Below, one piece after another: positions 25,633-32,846 of a stretch of DNA of 64,000 bases. Position numbers and translations under genes: made by a program. Under the pieces are notes generated by a model that saw only the letters and a program-made list of their open reading frames with translations, made no database searches and had not been told where the DNA came from. Position 1 is the stretch's first letter, and each line of letters starts with the position of its first letter. Source of the DNA: Kitasatospora aureofaciens (GTDB lineage Bacteria; Actinomycetota; Actinomycetes; Streptomycetales; Streptomycetaceae); contig NZ_JPRF03000065.1 of assembly GCF_001188955.3 (NCBI RefSeq), positions 124,001 to 188,000 on the forward strand, in the 5' to 3' direction.

Positions 25633-26211
25633 ATGGTGGTCACGCTCGCCAAGGGCGGGAACGTCTCGCTCACCAAGGCCGCGCCGAACCTGACGCAGGT
25701 CCAGATCGGCCTCGGCTGGTCCGCCCGTTCGACCACGGGCGCACCGTTCGACCTCGACGCGAGCGCCCTGATCTGTGGTGGCGGACGGGTGCTCGGTGAC
25801 GAGTACTTCGTCTTCTACAACAACCTCAAGAGCCCCGAGGGCTCGGTGGAGCACCAGGGCGACAACCTCGTGGGCGGCGACGACACGGGTGACGACGAGC
25901 TGGTCCTGGTCAACCTGGAGCTGGTTCCGGCCCAGGCGGACAAGGTGGTCTTCGCGGTCTCGATCTACGAGGCCGAGGCCCGGCTGCAGAACTTCGGGCA
26001 GGTCCGCAACGCCTACATCCGGGTCGTCAACTCCGTCGACGGCCAGGAGATCGCGCGCTACGACCTGTCCGAGGACGCGTCCAACGAGACCGCGATGATC
26101 TTCGGCGAGCTGTACCGGTACGCGGGTGAGTGGAAGTTCCGCGCGGTGGGCCAGGGCTACGCCTCCGGCCTGCGCGGGATCGCGCTCGACTTCGGCGTCA
26201 ACGTACAGTGA
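25633..26211 (+). CDS. TerD family protein (copy 2)
   Basis: A 192-residue TerD domain protein, paralog of the one just upstream (shared GGNVSLTK, FDLDASAL, NNLKSP-GSVEH, NFGQVRNA and YASGLRGIA-DFGVNV). Acidic loops DNLVGGDDTGDDE are the Ca2+ sites. Start ATG 25633 follows GGGAGGAAG. A strong terminator upstream means it has its own promoter. A DUF475 (TerC-like) gene follows 161 bp downstream; TerD and TerC are thought to act together at the membrane. Confidence 0.93.
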   Translation: MVVTLAKGGNVSLTKAAPNLTQVQIGLGWSARSTTGAPFDLDASALICGGGRVLGDEYFVFYNNLKSPEGSVEHQGDNLVGGDDTGDDELVLVNLELVPAQADKVVFAVSIYEAEARLQNFGQVRNAYIRVVNSVDGQEIARYDLSEDASNETAMIFGELYRYAGEWKFRAVGQGYASGLRGIALDFGVNVQ

Positions 26212-26372
26212 GGGTGTAAATCGGACTTATCGCACCCGATCGACGATCAACGATCAACGATCATGAGAACAGAGGGCAGTGCGGGGGTGACCTGACCGGG
26301 CCCGGCCCGGTCGGGCGTCTCGGGACCAGGCCGCCCCCGGCACGGCCAGAACCCGAAAGGTAGCCAACTCCC

Positions 26373-27467
26373 GTGTTCCTCCGCACATTCGGCTGGTCGT
26401 TCGCGATCACCGCAGTAGGCCTGATCGCGGCCGGACTGCTCTGGGGAGCCCAAGGCTTCGGCATCGTGCTGATCCTCTCCATCCTGGAGATCTCCCTGTC
26501 CTTCGACAACGCAGTGGTCAACGCCACGGTGTTGAAGCGGATGAACCCGTACTGGCAGAAGATCTTCCTGACGGTCGGTGTGCTGATCGCCGTCTTCGGG
26601 ATGCGGCTGGTCTTCCCGCTGCTGGTCGTGGGCCTCACCGCGAAGCTCAATCCGGCGACGGTCATCGACCTCGCCCTGCACTCCGACAAGACCCACGACG
26701 GCCTGACCTACGGCCAGTACCTGGAGGCGGCCAACCCGGCCATCGCGGCCTTCGGCGGCGTCTTCCTGCTCATGATCTTCCTGGACTTCGTGTTCGACGA
26801 GAAGGAGCACAACTGGCTGGGCTGGCTGGAGCGCCCGCTGGAGAAGGTCGGCAAGCTGGACGCCCTCTCCAGCGTCGTCGCCCTGGTCGCGCTGGTGCTC
26901 GCCTCGCGCTTCTTCGCGGCGGAGCACGCTGAAACCGTTCTGCTGGCCGGTGTGCTCGGCCTGATCACCTACCTCGCGGTCAGCGGCCTCTCCTCCATCT
27001 TCGAATCGGGCCTGGAGGAGGAGGCCGAGCGCGAGGAGGAGGCGGAGAAGTCCGGCAAGTCGGTCGTCCAGGTGGCCGGCAAGGCCGCCTTCTTCCTGTT
27101 CCTCTACCTGGAGGTGCTGGACGCCTCGTTCTCCTTCGACGGCGTGGTCGGTGCCTTCGCGATCTCCAACGACATCTTCCAGATCACCCTGGGCCTCGGC
27201 ATCGGCGCGATGTACATCCGCTCGCTGACCGTCTTCCTGGTCCGCAAGGGCACCCTGGACGACTACGTCTACCTGGAGCACGGCGCCCACTACGCGATCG
27301 GCGCGCTGGCGGTGATCCTGCTGGTCGGGATCAAGTACCACATCCCGGAGATCGTCACCGGCCTGATCGGTGTCGCCTTCATCGGACTGGCCCTGGCCTC
27401 CTCGATGATGCGCAACCGGCGCGAGGCCCCGGAGGACGAGAAGGAACTGGTCGGCAGCGGGCAGTAA
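26373..27467 (+). CDS. DUF475 (TerC-like) integral membrane protein
   Basis: A 364-residue membrane protein with about nine helices. It carries the paired acidic motifs of the TerC superfamily: EISLSFDNAVVNATV near residues 35-50 and EVLDASFSFDGVVGAFA near 248-265. These probably form a metal-ion (for example Mn2+ or Ca2+) path. A charged loop rich in Glu (LEEEAEREEEAEKSGKS) lies in the middle. GTG 26373 is the start; it follows terD copy 2 and likely cooperates with the TerD proteins. Confidence 0.9.
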   Translation: MFLRTFGWSFAITAVGLIAAGLLWGAQGFGIVLILSILEISLSFDNAVVNATVLKRMNPYWQKIFLTVGVLIAVFGMRLVFPLLVVGLTAKLNPATVIDLALHSDKTHDGLTYGQYLEAANPAIAAFGGVFLLMIFLDFVFDEKEHNWLGWLERPLEKVGKLDALSSVVALVALVLASRFFAAEHAETVLLAGVLGLITYLAVSGLSSIFESGLEEEAEREEEAEKSGKSVVQVAGKAAFFLFLYLEVLDASFSFDGVVGAFAISNDIFQITLGLGIGAMYIRSLTVFLVRKGTLDDYVYLEHGAHYAIGALAVILLVGIKYHIPEIVTGLIGVAFIGLALASSMMRNRREAPEDEKELVGSGQ

Positions 27468-27489
27468 CCCGCGCCGGGCCACGGCGAAA

Positions 27490-27530
27490 CGCGACGGCCG
27501 CCTCCGGGGTCTCCCGGGGCGGCCGTCGCG
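27490..27530. terminator. Bidirectional terminator between DUF475 and DUF2637 genes
   Basis: A 13-bp perfect stem (CGCGACGGCCGCC with its complement at 27518-27530) lies between the two convergent genes. Confidence 0.8.
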
Positions 27531-27550
27531 CTTCGTTCTGCGGTGCCGGG

Positions 27551-28726
27551 TCAGCCCAGCTGCTGCTCGATCGCGCGCAGCTTGCGCTCCAGCGAGTCCA
27601 GCTTGGGCATCGACAGGGTGTCGTCGTCGACCGTCAGGTCGATCGTCGAGCGGTGGGAGGACGAGGCCGAGCCGCTCGTGGAGCCGCTGGTCGAGCCGCT
27701 CGCGGAGGAGGAGAAGGAGTAGGACGAACCCACGGCGGCGCGGGGGCGGCCGGCGTCCAGGGCGGTCGGCTCCAGCGGGCTCGTCGAGGCGGACGAGCTG
27801 CGCGCGGTCATCGGGGCGAACGGGTCCTGGCCGATCGGGGTGGCGCGGTCGCTCCCGGCGGCTAGGGCAGGCTCCGTAGCGCTCGGGCCGTCTCCGGCAG
27901 CCGTGAGCGCGGGCACCTGACGCCCGCCGCGGGCCCGGGCGAGCATGCCGCCCTGGCGGGAGATGGCCTTCAGCTCGGCCCGCTCGCGGCGGTCGGCGGA
28001 ACGGGCGCGCACCTTGGCGTCCATCTTCGCCTGGCGCTCCTCGCGCACCTCCTCCACCGCTTCGTCCAGGCTGCGGACGTTCTCCAGCAGCATCAGCGAC
28101 CAGGCCGCGTAGGTCTCGCGCGGGGCGCGCAGCCAGCGGACGATGCGGATCTGCGGCAGCGGACGCGGCACCAGGCCCTGCTCGCGCAGCGCGGCCTTGC
28201 GGGTCTGCTTCAGCGCCCGGTCGAACAGGATCGCCGCCGAGATCGACATGCCGGAGAAGAACTGCGGGGCGCCGGCGTGGCCCAGACCGCGCGGGGCGTG
28301 CACCCAGTTGAACCAGGCCGAGGCGATCGCGAACACCCAGACCAGCAGGCGGGAACCGAGCGCGGCGTCACCGTGGCTGGCCTCGCGGACGGCGAGCACC
28401 GAACAGAACATCGCGGCGCCGTCCAGACCGAACGGGACGAGGTACTCCCAGCCGTTGGACAGGCCGAGGTTCTCGATGCCGAAGCCCACCAGGCCGTGGA
28501 ACGACAGCGCGGCCGCGACACCGGCGCAGCAGAACAGCAGGGTGTACGAGGAGATGCCGTAGATCATCTCCTTGCGGCGGCGGCGGTCCTCGCTGCGCTC
28601 CCAGGAGTCGGCGGACTCGTCCTTCTTCGAGTTCTTGAATCGCAGCGTCGCCAACAGGACGGAGACGAACAGCAGGGCTGCGCCGCCGATGACGGTCCAG
28701 ACCAGCTGTATGGAGGTCAGGTTCAT
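27551..28726 (-). CDS. DUF2637 membrane protein
   Basis: A 391-residue protein: one N-terminal helix (residues 7-28), then a four-helix DUF2637 core (about 50-170, including LVPFGLDGAAMFCSVLAVRE), a charged coiled region (205-260, rich in Arg/Glu) and a disordered Ser/Gly tail with SSSASGSTSGSTSGSASSS. It ends in a short helix (LDSLERKLRAIEQQL). The family includes Streptomyces plasmid-transfer-associated and chromosomal proteins; some are linked to DNA spreading (Spd). Here it lies among Ter genes with no plasmid genes nearby, so its role is open. Confidence 0.85.
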   Translation of the reverse strand: MNLTSIQLVWTVIGGAALLFVSVLLATLRFKNSKKDESADSWERSEDRRRRKEMIYGISSYTLLFCCAGVAAALSFHGLVGFGIENLGLSNGWEYLVPFGLDGAAMFCSVLAVREASHGDAALGSRLLVWVFAIASAWFNWVHAPRGLGHAGAPQFFSGMSISAAILFDRALKQTRKAALREQGLVPRPLPQIRIVRWLRAPRETYAAWSLMLLENVRSLDEAVEEVREERQAKMDAKVRARSADRRERAELKAISRQGGMLARARGGRQVPALTAAGDGPSATEPALAAGSDRATPIGQDPFAPMTARSSSASTSPLEPTALDAGRPRAAVGSSYSFSSSASGSTSGSTSGSASSSHRSTIDLTVDDDTLSMPKLDSLERKLRAIEQQLG

Positions 28727-29099
28727 TGCGGGTCGGGCCTCGGGTTTCCGCAGGGGACAGGTTCACAGTGCGACACAGGCGGTCAGGGCCCGCCGAGCGG
28801 GAACCGCCTGACGGGCCGTTCGTCACCGCACGGTGTGCCCACCGCGCCCGCGCGGGGGCGGACGGGACACCTGTGCGGCAAGACGATATCGCGTCCGAAG
28901 GGGCGGCATGTTACGGGAGGGCGGCTTCCCCGGGCCAATCGACTCACCGGTTCGCGTCACGGATGGACGTGAACGGCCGTACGGGGTAAGGAAAGGGGAG
29001 GTCCGGGTATCCGTCGCCCGGGCCGATGCCCGATCATGGACCGGCGGATCGGTCGTCGGTTCGTCAGTTCGTCCGACGGTGGCAGGGGGAGAGGACTGG
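28727..29099. promoter_or_regulatory. Divergent promoter region, DUF2637 and TerD-like genes
   Basis: No gene is seen in these 373 bp. Both divergent genes need promoters here. Low-complexity GC runs and an ATCGCGTCC-type segment are present, but no clear -35/-10 pair or dyad could be fixed by eye. Confidence 0.35.
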
Positions 29100-29855
29100 A
29101 TGGTCTCGATCTGGGAGTACCTGCGCGGGGACAGGAGCTACACCTTCGACAATCCGGGTGCCCAGCACAAGGTCACGCTCACCAAGTCGGCGCCGCAGCA
29201 CGCGCTCACCGGCTCGGCGGCCACCACCGGCTACCTCTACGTCAACCTGCACTGGACCATGCGCTCGGGCGCGACACGGCCGAGCACCCGGGACACCGTC
29301 AAGCGCTTCTTCAGCCCGCGGATCCTGAGCCCGCTGGAGCCGGACTCACCGGGGGGCAACGAGCAGGTGAACGTCGACCTCGACCTGGCCTGCATGTACG
29401 AACTCTCCGACGGCACCCGGGGCGTGGTGCAGCCGCTCGGCGAACTCTTCGGCGACCTGCGCGAACCGCCGTACATCAAGCTCAGCGGCGACGACCAGTA
29501 CGGGGCGCCGTCCGGCGAGACGATGTACGTCAACCTGGAGAAGAAGGAGAAGTTCAAGCGGCTGCTGATCTTCGTCTACATCTACGACGGCACCCCGGCC
29601 TTCGAGCAGACCCACGCGGTGATAACGATCGTCCCGCAGAGCGGGCCGCGGATCGAGATCAAGCTGGACGAGCGGGCCCGGGCGGCGCGCTCCTGCGCGG
29701 TGGTGCTGATCGAGAACGCCGGGGACAACCAGCTGATGGTGCGCCGTGAGGTGCGGTACGTCAACGGGTTCCAGGCGGACATCGACCGGCTGTACGGCTT
29801 CGGGATGCAGTGGCAGCGCGGGTACAAGGGGCAGCAGCCGGGGCGCGCGGACTGA
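29100..29855 (+). CDS. TerD/TerA-like tellurium-resistance family protein
   Basis: A 251-residue, divergent TerD-superfamily protein. Recognisable parts are the VTLTK start of the fold, EQVNVDLDLACMYEL (the Asp-rich strand), DDQYG-PSGETMYVNLEKKEKFKRLLIFVYIYDG, and a C-terminal YVNGFQADIDRLYGFG. The usual Ca2+ loops are partly replaced by basic insertions (TRDTVKRFFSPR near 60-75). ATG 29100 follows GGGGGAGAGGA. It probably belongs to the same stress complex as the other TerD proteins. Confidence 0.85.
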   Translation: MVSIWEYLRGDRSYTFDNPGAQHKVTLTKSAPQHALTGSAATTGYLYVNLHWTMRSGATRPSTRDTVKRFFSPRILSPLEPDSPGGNEQVNVDLDLACMYELSDGTRGVVQPLGELFGDLREPPYIKLSGDDQYGAPSGETMYVNLEKKEKFKRLLIFVYIYDGTPAFEQTHAVITIVPQSGPRIEIKLDERARAARSCAVVLIENAGDNQLMVRREVRYVNGFQADIDRLYGFGMQWQRGYKGQQPGRAD

Positions 29856-29906
29856 GCTCCGGCGGGGCCGTTGTGGTGCTGCGGCGGCCCCGTCGGGGTG
29901 GCTGGC

Positions 29907-31196
29907 TCAGTGGGGCTGGAACTGCGGGCCCTGCGGGGGCAGTGCGAACTCCTCGCTGGCCGGGGCCGGGGCCGGGGCCGGAGCTTGAGCCGGGGCCTGG
30001 GCCGAAACGGAGGGTTGCGGCGGGACGGGCGGCTGCTGGCCGGTGCCGGGCAGCTGCTGGGGCGGGTAGCCGTAGCTGCCGGGGTGCTGCTGCGAGGGAA
30101 TGGGCGGGTTCGGCTGGGGGTAGCCGTAGCCGGCGCCCGGCTGGGGCTGCGGCGGGTACGGCTGGGCGGGCTGAGGGTAGCCGTAACCGGTCGATGGCTG
30201 CTGCTGCGGGTAGCCGTACCCCGTGCCCGGCTGCTGCTGGGGGTAGCCGTAGCCGCCCGGGTGGGGGGTCGGCGGGGCGGGCGGGGCCGGCGGGACGTTC
30301 GGGGGCGCGGTGGGCGGGGCCACCGGCGGGGGCGTCATGGTCGGCGGGGTGGTGGGCGGCGGGGGAGGGGTCGGCGGAGCGGCGGGCGGCGGGGTCGTCG
30401 GGCCGGTCGCGGCGGCGGCGCCGGTGTTGGCCGGGGCCGGGGCGGTCGTGGGCTGCGCCGGCGGCTGGGGGTGGGACTGGGGGTGCGGGACGGCCGGGCT
30501 CAGGGTGAAGGTGCCGGGCTCGGGCCGGGCGTCAGGGCGGGCCTCCGAGCGGGGGTCGCGCAGCGGGGTGGCGCGCGGGTCGACGGCGCCGGTGGGGCCG
30601 GAGGTGGACGCGGGCGCCGGGGCCGCAGCCGCCGCGGCCTCCTCCGCCTCGTCGTCGACGGTGATGCCGAAGTCGGTGGCCAGGCCGATCAGGCCGGAGG
30701 TGTAGCCCTGGCCGATCGCCCGGAGCTTCCAGCTGCCGTTGCGCCGGTAGAGCTCGGCCGCGACGAGCGCGGTGACGCTCTCGGCGTCCTCGATCGCGAA
30801 CTCGGCGAGCGGCACCGCGCCCTCGCCGCTCGCGGCGTCGAACAGCAGCAGCCGCAGCCCGGGGACGGCGCGGAACGGGCCGCCCTCGGAGGAGCCGGCC
30901 AGCACCACCCGGTCCACCTCGACGGGCAGCTTGGCGAGCTCGACCTCGACCGTGTCGATGATCTCGGCACCGCCGGAGGTGTGCTGCTTGGGCAGGTGTC
31001 GCACCAGCCCGGAGGGGTGCCGCGGCTGGTTGTAGAAGACGAAGTCGGCGTCCGAACGGACCTTGCCGTTGGCGCCGAGCAGCAGCGCGGACGCGTCCAC
31101 GTCCGGCGCACCGGGCGTGGCGCTCCAGCGCAGCACGGCGCGGACCGCCGCCGCCGGCAGTGCGATGTTGGCGCCCTTGGCCATCACGTGCGTCAT
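29907..31196 (-). CDS. TerD protein with long Pro-rich and GYGYP-repeat tail (copy 3)
   Basis: A 429-residue protein in two parts. The N-terminal TerD domain (1-190) shows MAKGANIALP, DVDASALLLG, SDADFVFYNQP and GYTSGLIGLATDFGI, though its acidic Ca2+ loops are weaker than in copies 1 and 2. The rest is disordered: a Pro/Ala/Thr stretch, then repeats of GYGYPQQQP-type units, then a Pro/Ala tail. Such tails can mediate multivalent contacts or condensates. ATG 31196 is the start; an ATG four codons on is an alternative. Divergent from the aldolase gene. Confidence 0.88.
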   Translation of the reverse strand: MTHVMAKGANIALPAAAVRAVLRWSATPGAPDVDASALLLGANGKVRSDADFVFYNQPRHPSGLVRHLPKQHTSGGAEIIDTVEVELAKLPVEVDRVVLAGSSEGGPFRAVPGLRLLLFDAASGEGAVPLAEFAIEDAESVTALVAAELYRRNGSWKLRAIGQGYTSGLIGLATDFGITVDDEAEEAAAAAAPAPASTSGPTGAVDPRATPLRDPRSEARPDARPEPGTFTLSPAVPHPQSHPQPPAQPTTAPAPANTGAAAATGPTTPPPAAPPTPPPPPTTPPTMTPPPVAPPTAPPNVPPAPPAPPTPHPGGYGYPQQQPGTGYGYPQQQPSTGYGYPQPAQPYPPQPQPGAGYGYPQPNPPIPSQQHPGSYGYPPQQLPGTGQQPPVPPQPSVSAQAPAQAPAPAPAPASEEFALPPQGPQFQPH

Positions 31197-31514
31197 AGCG
31201 GACCATCCTGCCTGTTCGCCACCGCTTCGGACAACGTGACCCGGAGCGCCTCAGCGGGGGCGGACTTTGCCAAGACTTGCGGTTGGCCGAGGTTTGCCGC
31301 GCGCGGTCCCACGACCGTCGGATGATCGTCCCCCTGGGCGCCGAGGGCGCCCGATGTTCCGGGAGTTCAGTGCCCCGGCGTGGGGAACGGCCGGAATCCG
31401 TCCGTACGATGGGCGTTCGAACAGGCCCCCGCAGGGTCGGCGGAAGGGAGTCCGCCGGCGGTGCGTCCAGGTGAAACCGCGGGCCGGAGGCCGTCCATCC
31501 CCGAGGAGACCACC
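31197..31514. promoter_or_regulatory. Divergent promoter region, TerD copy 3 and HpcH/HpaI-type gene
   Basis: No gene is seen in these 318 bp. A GGAAT at 31393-31397 and a GTT at 31415-31417 resemble a SigR-like thiol-stress promoter but with a 17-nt gap rather than the usual 18-19, so the match is weak. Confidence 0.3.
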
Positions 31515-32708
31515 TTGCGCCATTTCGGCCACCTCGCCGACGACGTCCGCGCCCGGCTGTTCCTGGAGCAGCCGCGGACGTTCACCGCGCAGAGCGAGCC
31601 CGCGGTACTCGCCACCGCCCTCGGCGGCACCCTCTACAGCCCCGCCACCAGGCCCGCACTGGCCGCCGACATCCGCAAACTGGCTGCTCGGGGCGTGGTT
31701 TCGATGGTGCTCTGCCTGGAGGACGCGATCGCCGACCACGAGGTGGACGCGGGCGAGCGGAACCTGGTCGAACAGATCGCCGACCTGGTCAGTGATTTCA
31801 CCGACTGCACACAGGATCATCCACTTCTCTTCATCAGGGTTCGCACCGCCGCGCAGATCCTCGACCTGGCCGAACGACTCGGCCCCGCCGTCGGGCTGCT
31901 GAGCGGCTTCGTGCTGCCCAAGTTCACGGCCGAGGACGGCGGTGCCTACCTGGCCGCCCTCGCCGCCGCCGAGGCCGCCACCGGGCGGCGGCTGTTCGCC
32001 ATGCCCGTCCTGGAATCGCCCGAACTCGCCCACCTGGAGACCAGGCGCGAGCAGCTCTTCGGCATCGCCGAGCTGCTCGCCGCCCACCGTGAACGGGTGC
32101 TCGCCGTCCGGCTCGGCGTCACCGACCTGTGCTCCGCCTACGGGCTGCGGCGCTCGCCCGACCTCACCGCGTACGACGTGGCGCTGGTCGCGGCGGTGAT
32201 CGGGGACGTGGTCAACGTGCTCGGCCGGGCGGACGGCACCGGGTACACCGTGACCGGACCGGTCTGGGAGTACTTCCCGGTGCAGGAGCGGATGTTCAAG
32301 CCGCAGCTGCGCCGCACCCCGTTCGCGGCGAGCGCCGGGACGGCCCGGGCCTCCGGTGAGGAGGTCCGCCGCCGGATCATCGAGCACGACCTGGACGGGC
32401 TCATCCGCGAGGTCGAACTCGACCGCACCAACGGTCTGTTGGGCAAGACCTGCATCCATCCCAGCCACGTCCCCGCGGTGCACGCGCTCTCCGTGGTCAC
32501 GCACGAGGAGTACTGCGACGCCCGCGACATCCTCCGGCAGGAGCAGGACGGCGGCGGGGTACTGCGCTCGGCGTACACGAACAAGATGAACGAGGCCCGG
32601 CCGCACCGCGCCTGGGCGGAGCGGGTGCTGCTGCGGGCGGAGGTCTTCGGGGTCGCCCGCGAGGACGTGAGCTTCGCGGAGCTCCTGTCGGCCTGTCTGT
32701 GCGGCTGA
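31515..32708 (+). CDS. HpcH/HpaI aldolase/citrate lyase (CitE-like) family protein
   Basis: A 397-residue TIM-barrel lyase homologue. Family elements are the early TLYSPATRPALAADIRKLA, acidic metal ligands in VSMVLCLEDAIAD and LFAMPVLESPEL, LGVTDLCSAYG, and a C-terminal LLGKTCIHPSHV. In Ter-linked clusters a CitE-like enzyme is one of a set predicted to make a nucleoside-like metabolite. The likely start is TTG 31515, preceded by GAGGAG at 31503-31508; the upstream frame lacks similarity. It runs ahead of the PRTase fusion gene on the same strand. Confidence 0.87.
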   Translation: MRHFGHLADDVRARLFLEQPRTFTAQSEPAVLATALGGTLYSPATRPALAADIRKLAARGVVSMVLCLEDAIADHEVDAGERNLVEQIADLVSDFTDCTQDHPLLFIRVRTAAQILDLAERLGPAVGLLSGFVLPKFTAEDGGAYLAALAAAEAATGRRLFAMPVLESPELAHLETRREQLFGIAELLAAHRERVLAVRLGVTDLCSAYGLRRSPDLTAYDVALVAAVIGDVVNVLGRADGTGYTVTGPVWEYFPVQERMFKPQLRRTPFAASAGTARASGEEVRRRIIEHDLDGLIREVELDRTNGLLGKTCIHPSHVPAVHALSVVTHEEYCDARDILRQEQDGGGVLRSAYTNKMNEARPHRAWAERVLLRAEVFGVAREDVSFAELLSACLCG

Positions 32709-32760
32709 CCGACCCCTGAGCGACCGAGCCCCGACCGGCCTCCGACCGACCGGCGTCCGA

Positions 32761-32805
32761 CTGGCCTCTGACCGACTGACCTCTGACCGACTGACCTCTG
32801 ACCGA
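32761..32805 (+). repeat. 15-nt tandem repeat before the PRTase fusion gene
   Basis: Three head-to-tail copies of CTGACCTCTGACCGA (first copy with one change) fill the gap between the aldolase gene and the PRTase fusion gene. Looser GACCGA-type repeats extend to the left. Confidence 0.8.
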
Positions 32806-32846
32806 CACGCACGACCTGATCAGCACCATCGAAGGCGGGACCAGCA

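Noticed and set aside
24851..29855. Dedicated tellurite-resistance operon
   Set aside because: TerD and TerC-like proteins are general stress proteins; no evidence here singles out tellurite.
29810..31325. Plus-strand Arg/Gly/Ala-rich open frames over the TerD tail gene
   Set aside because: They are shadows of the GC-rich proline-repeat tail of the minus-strand TerD gene.
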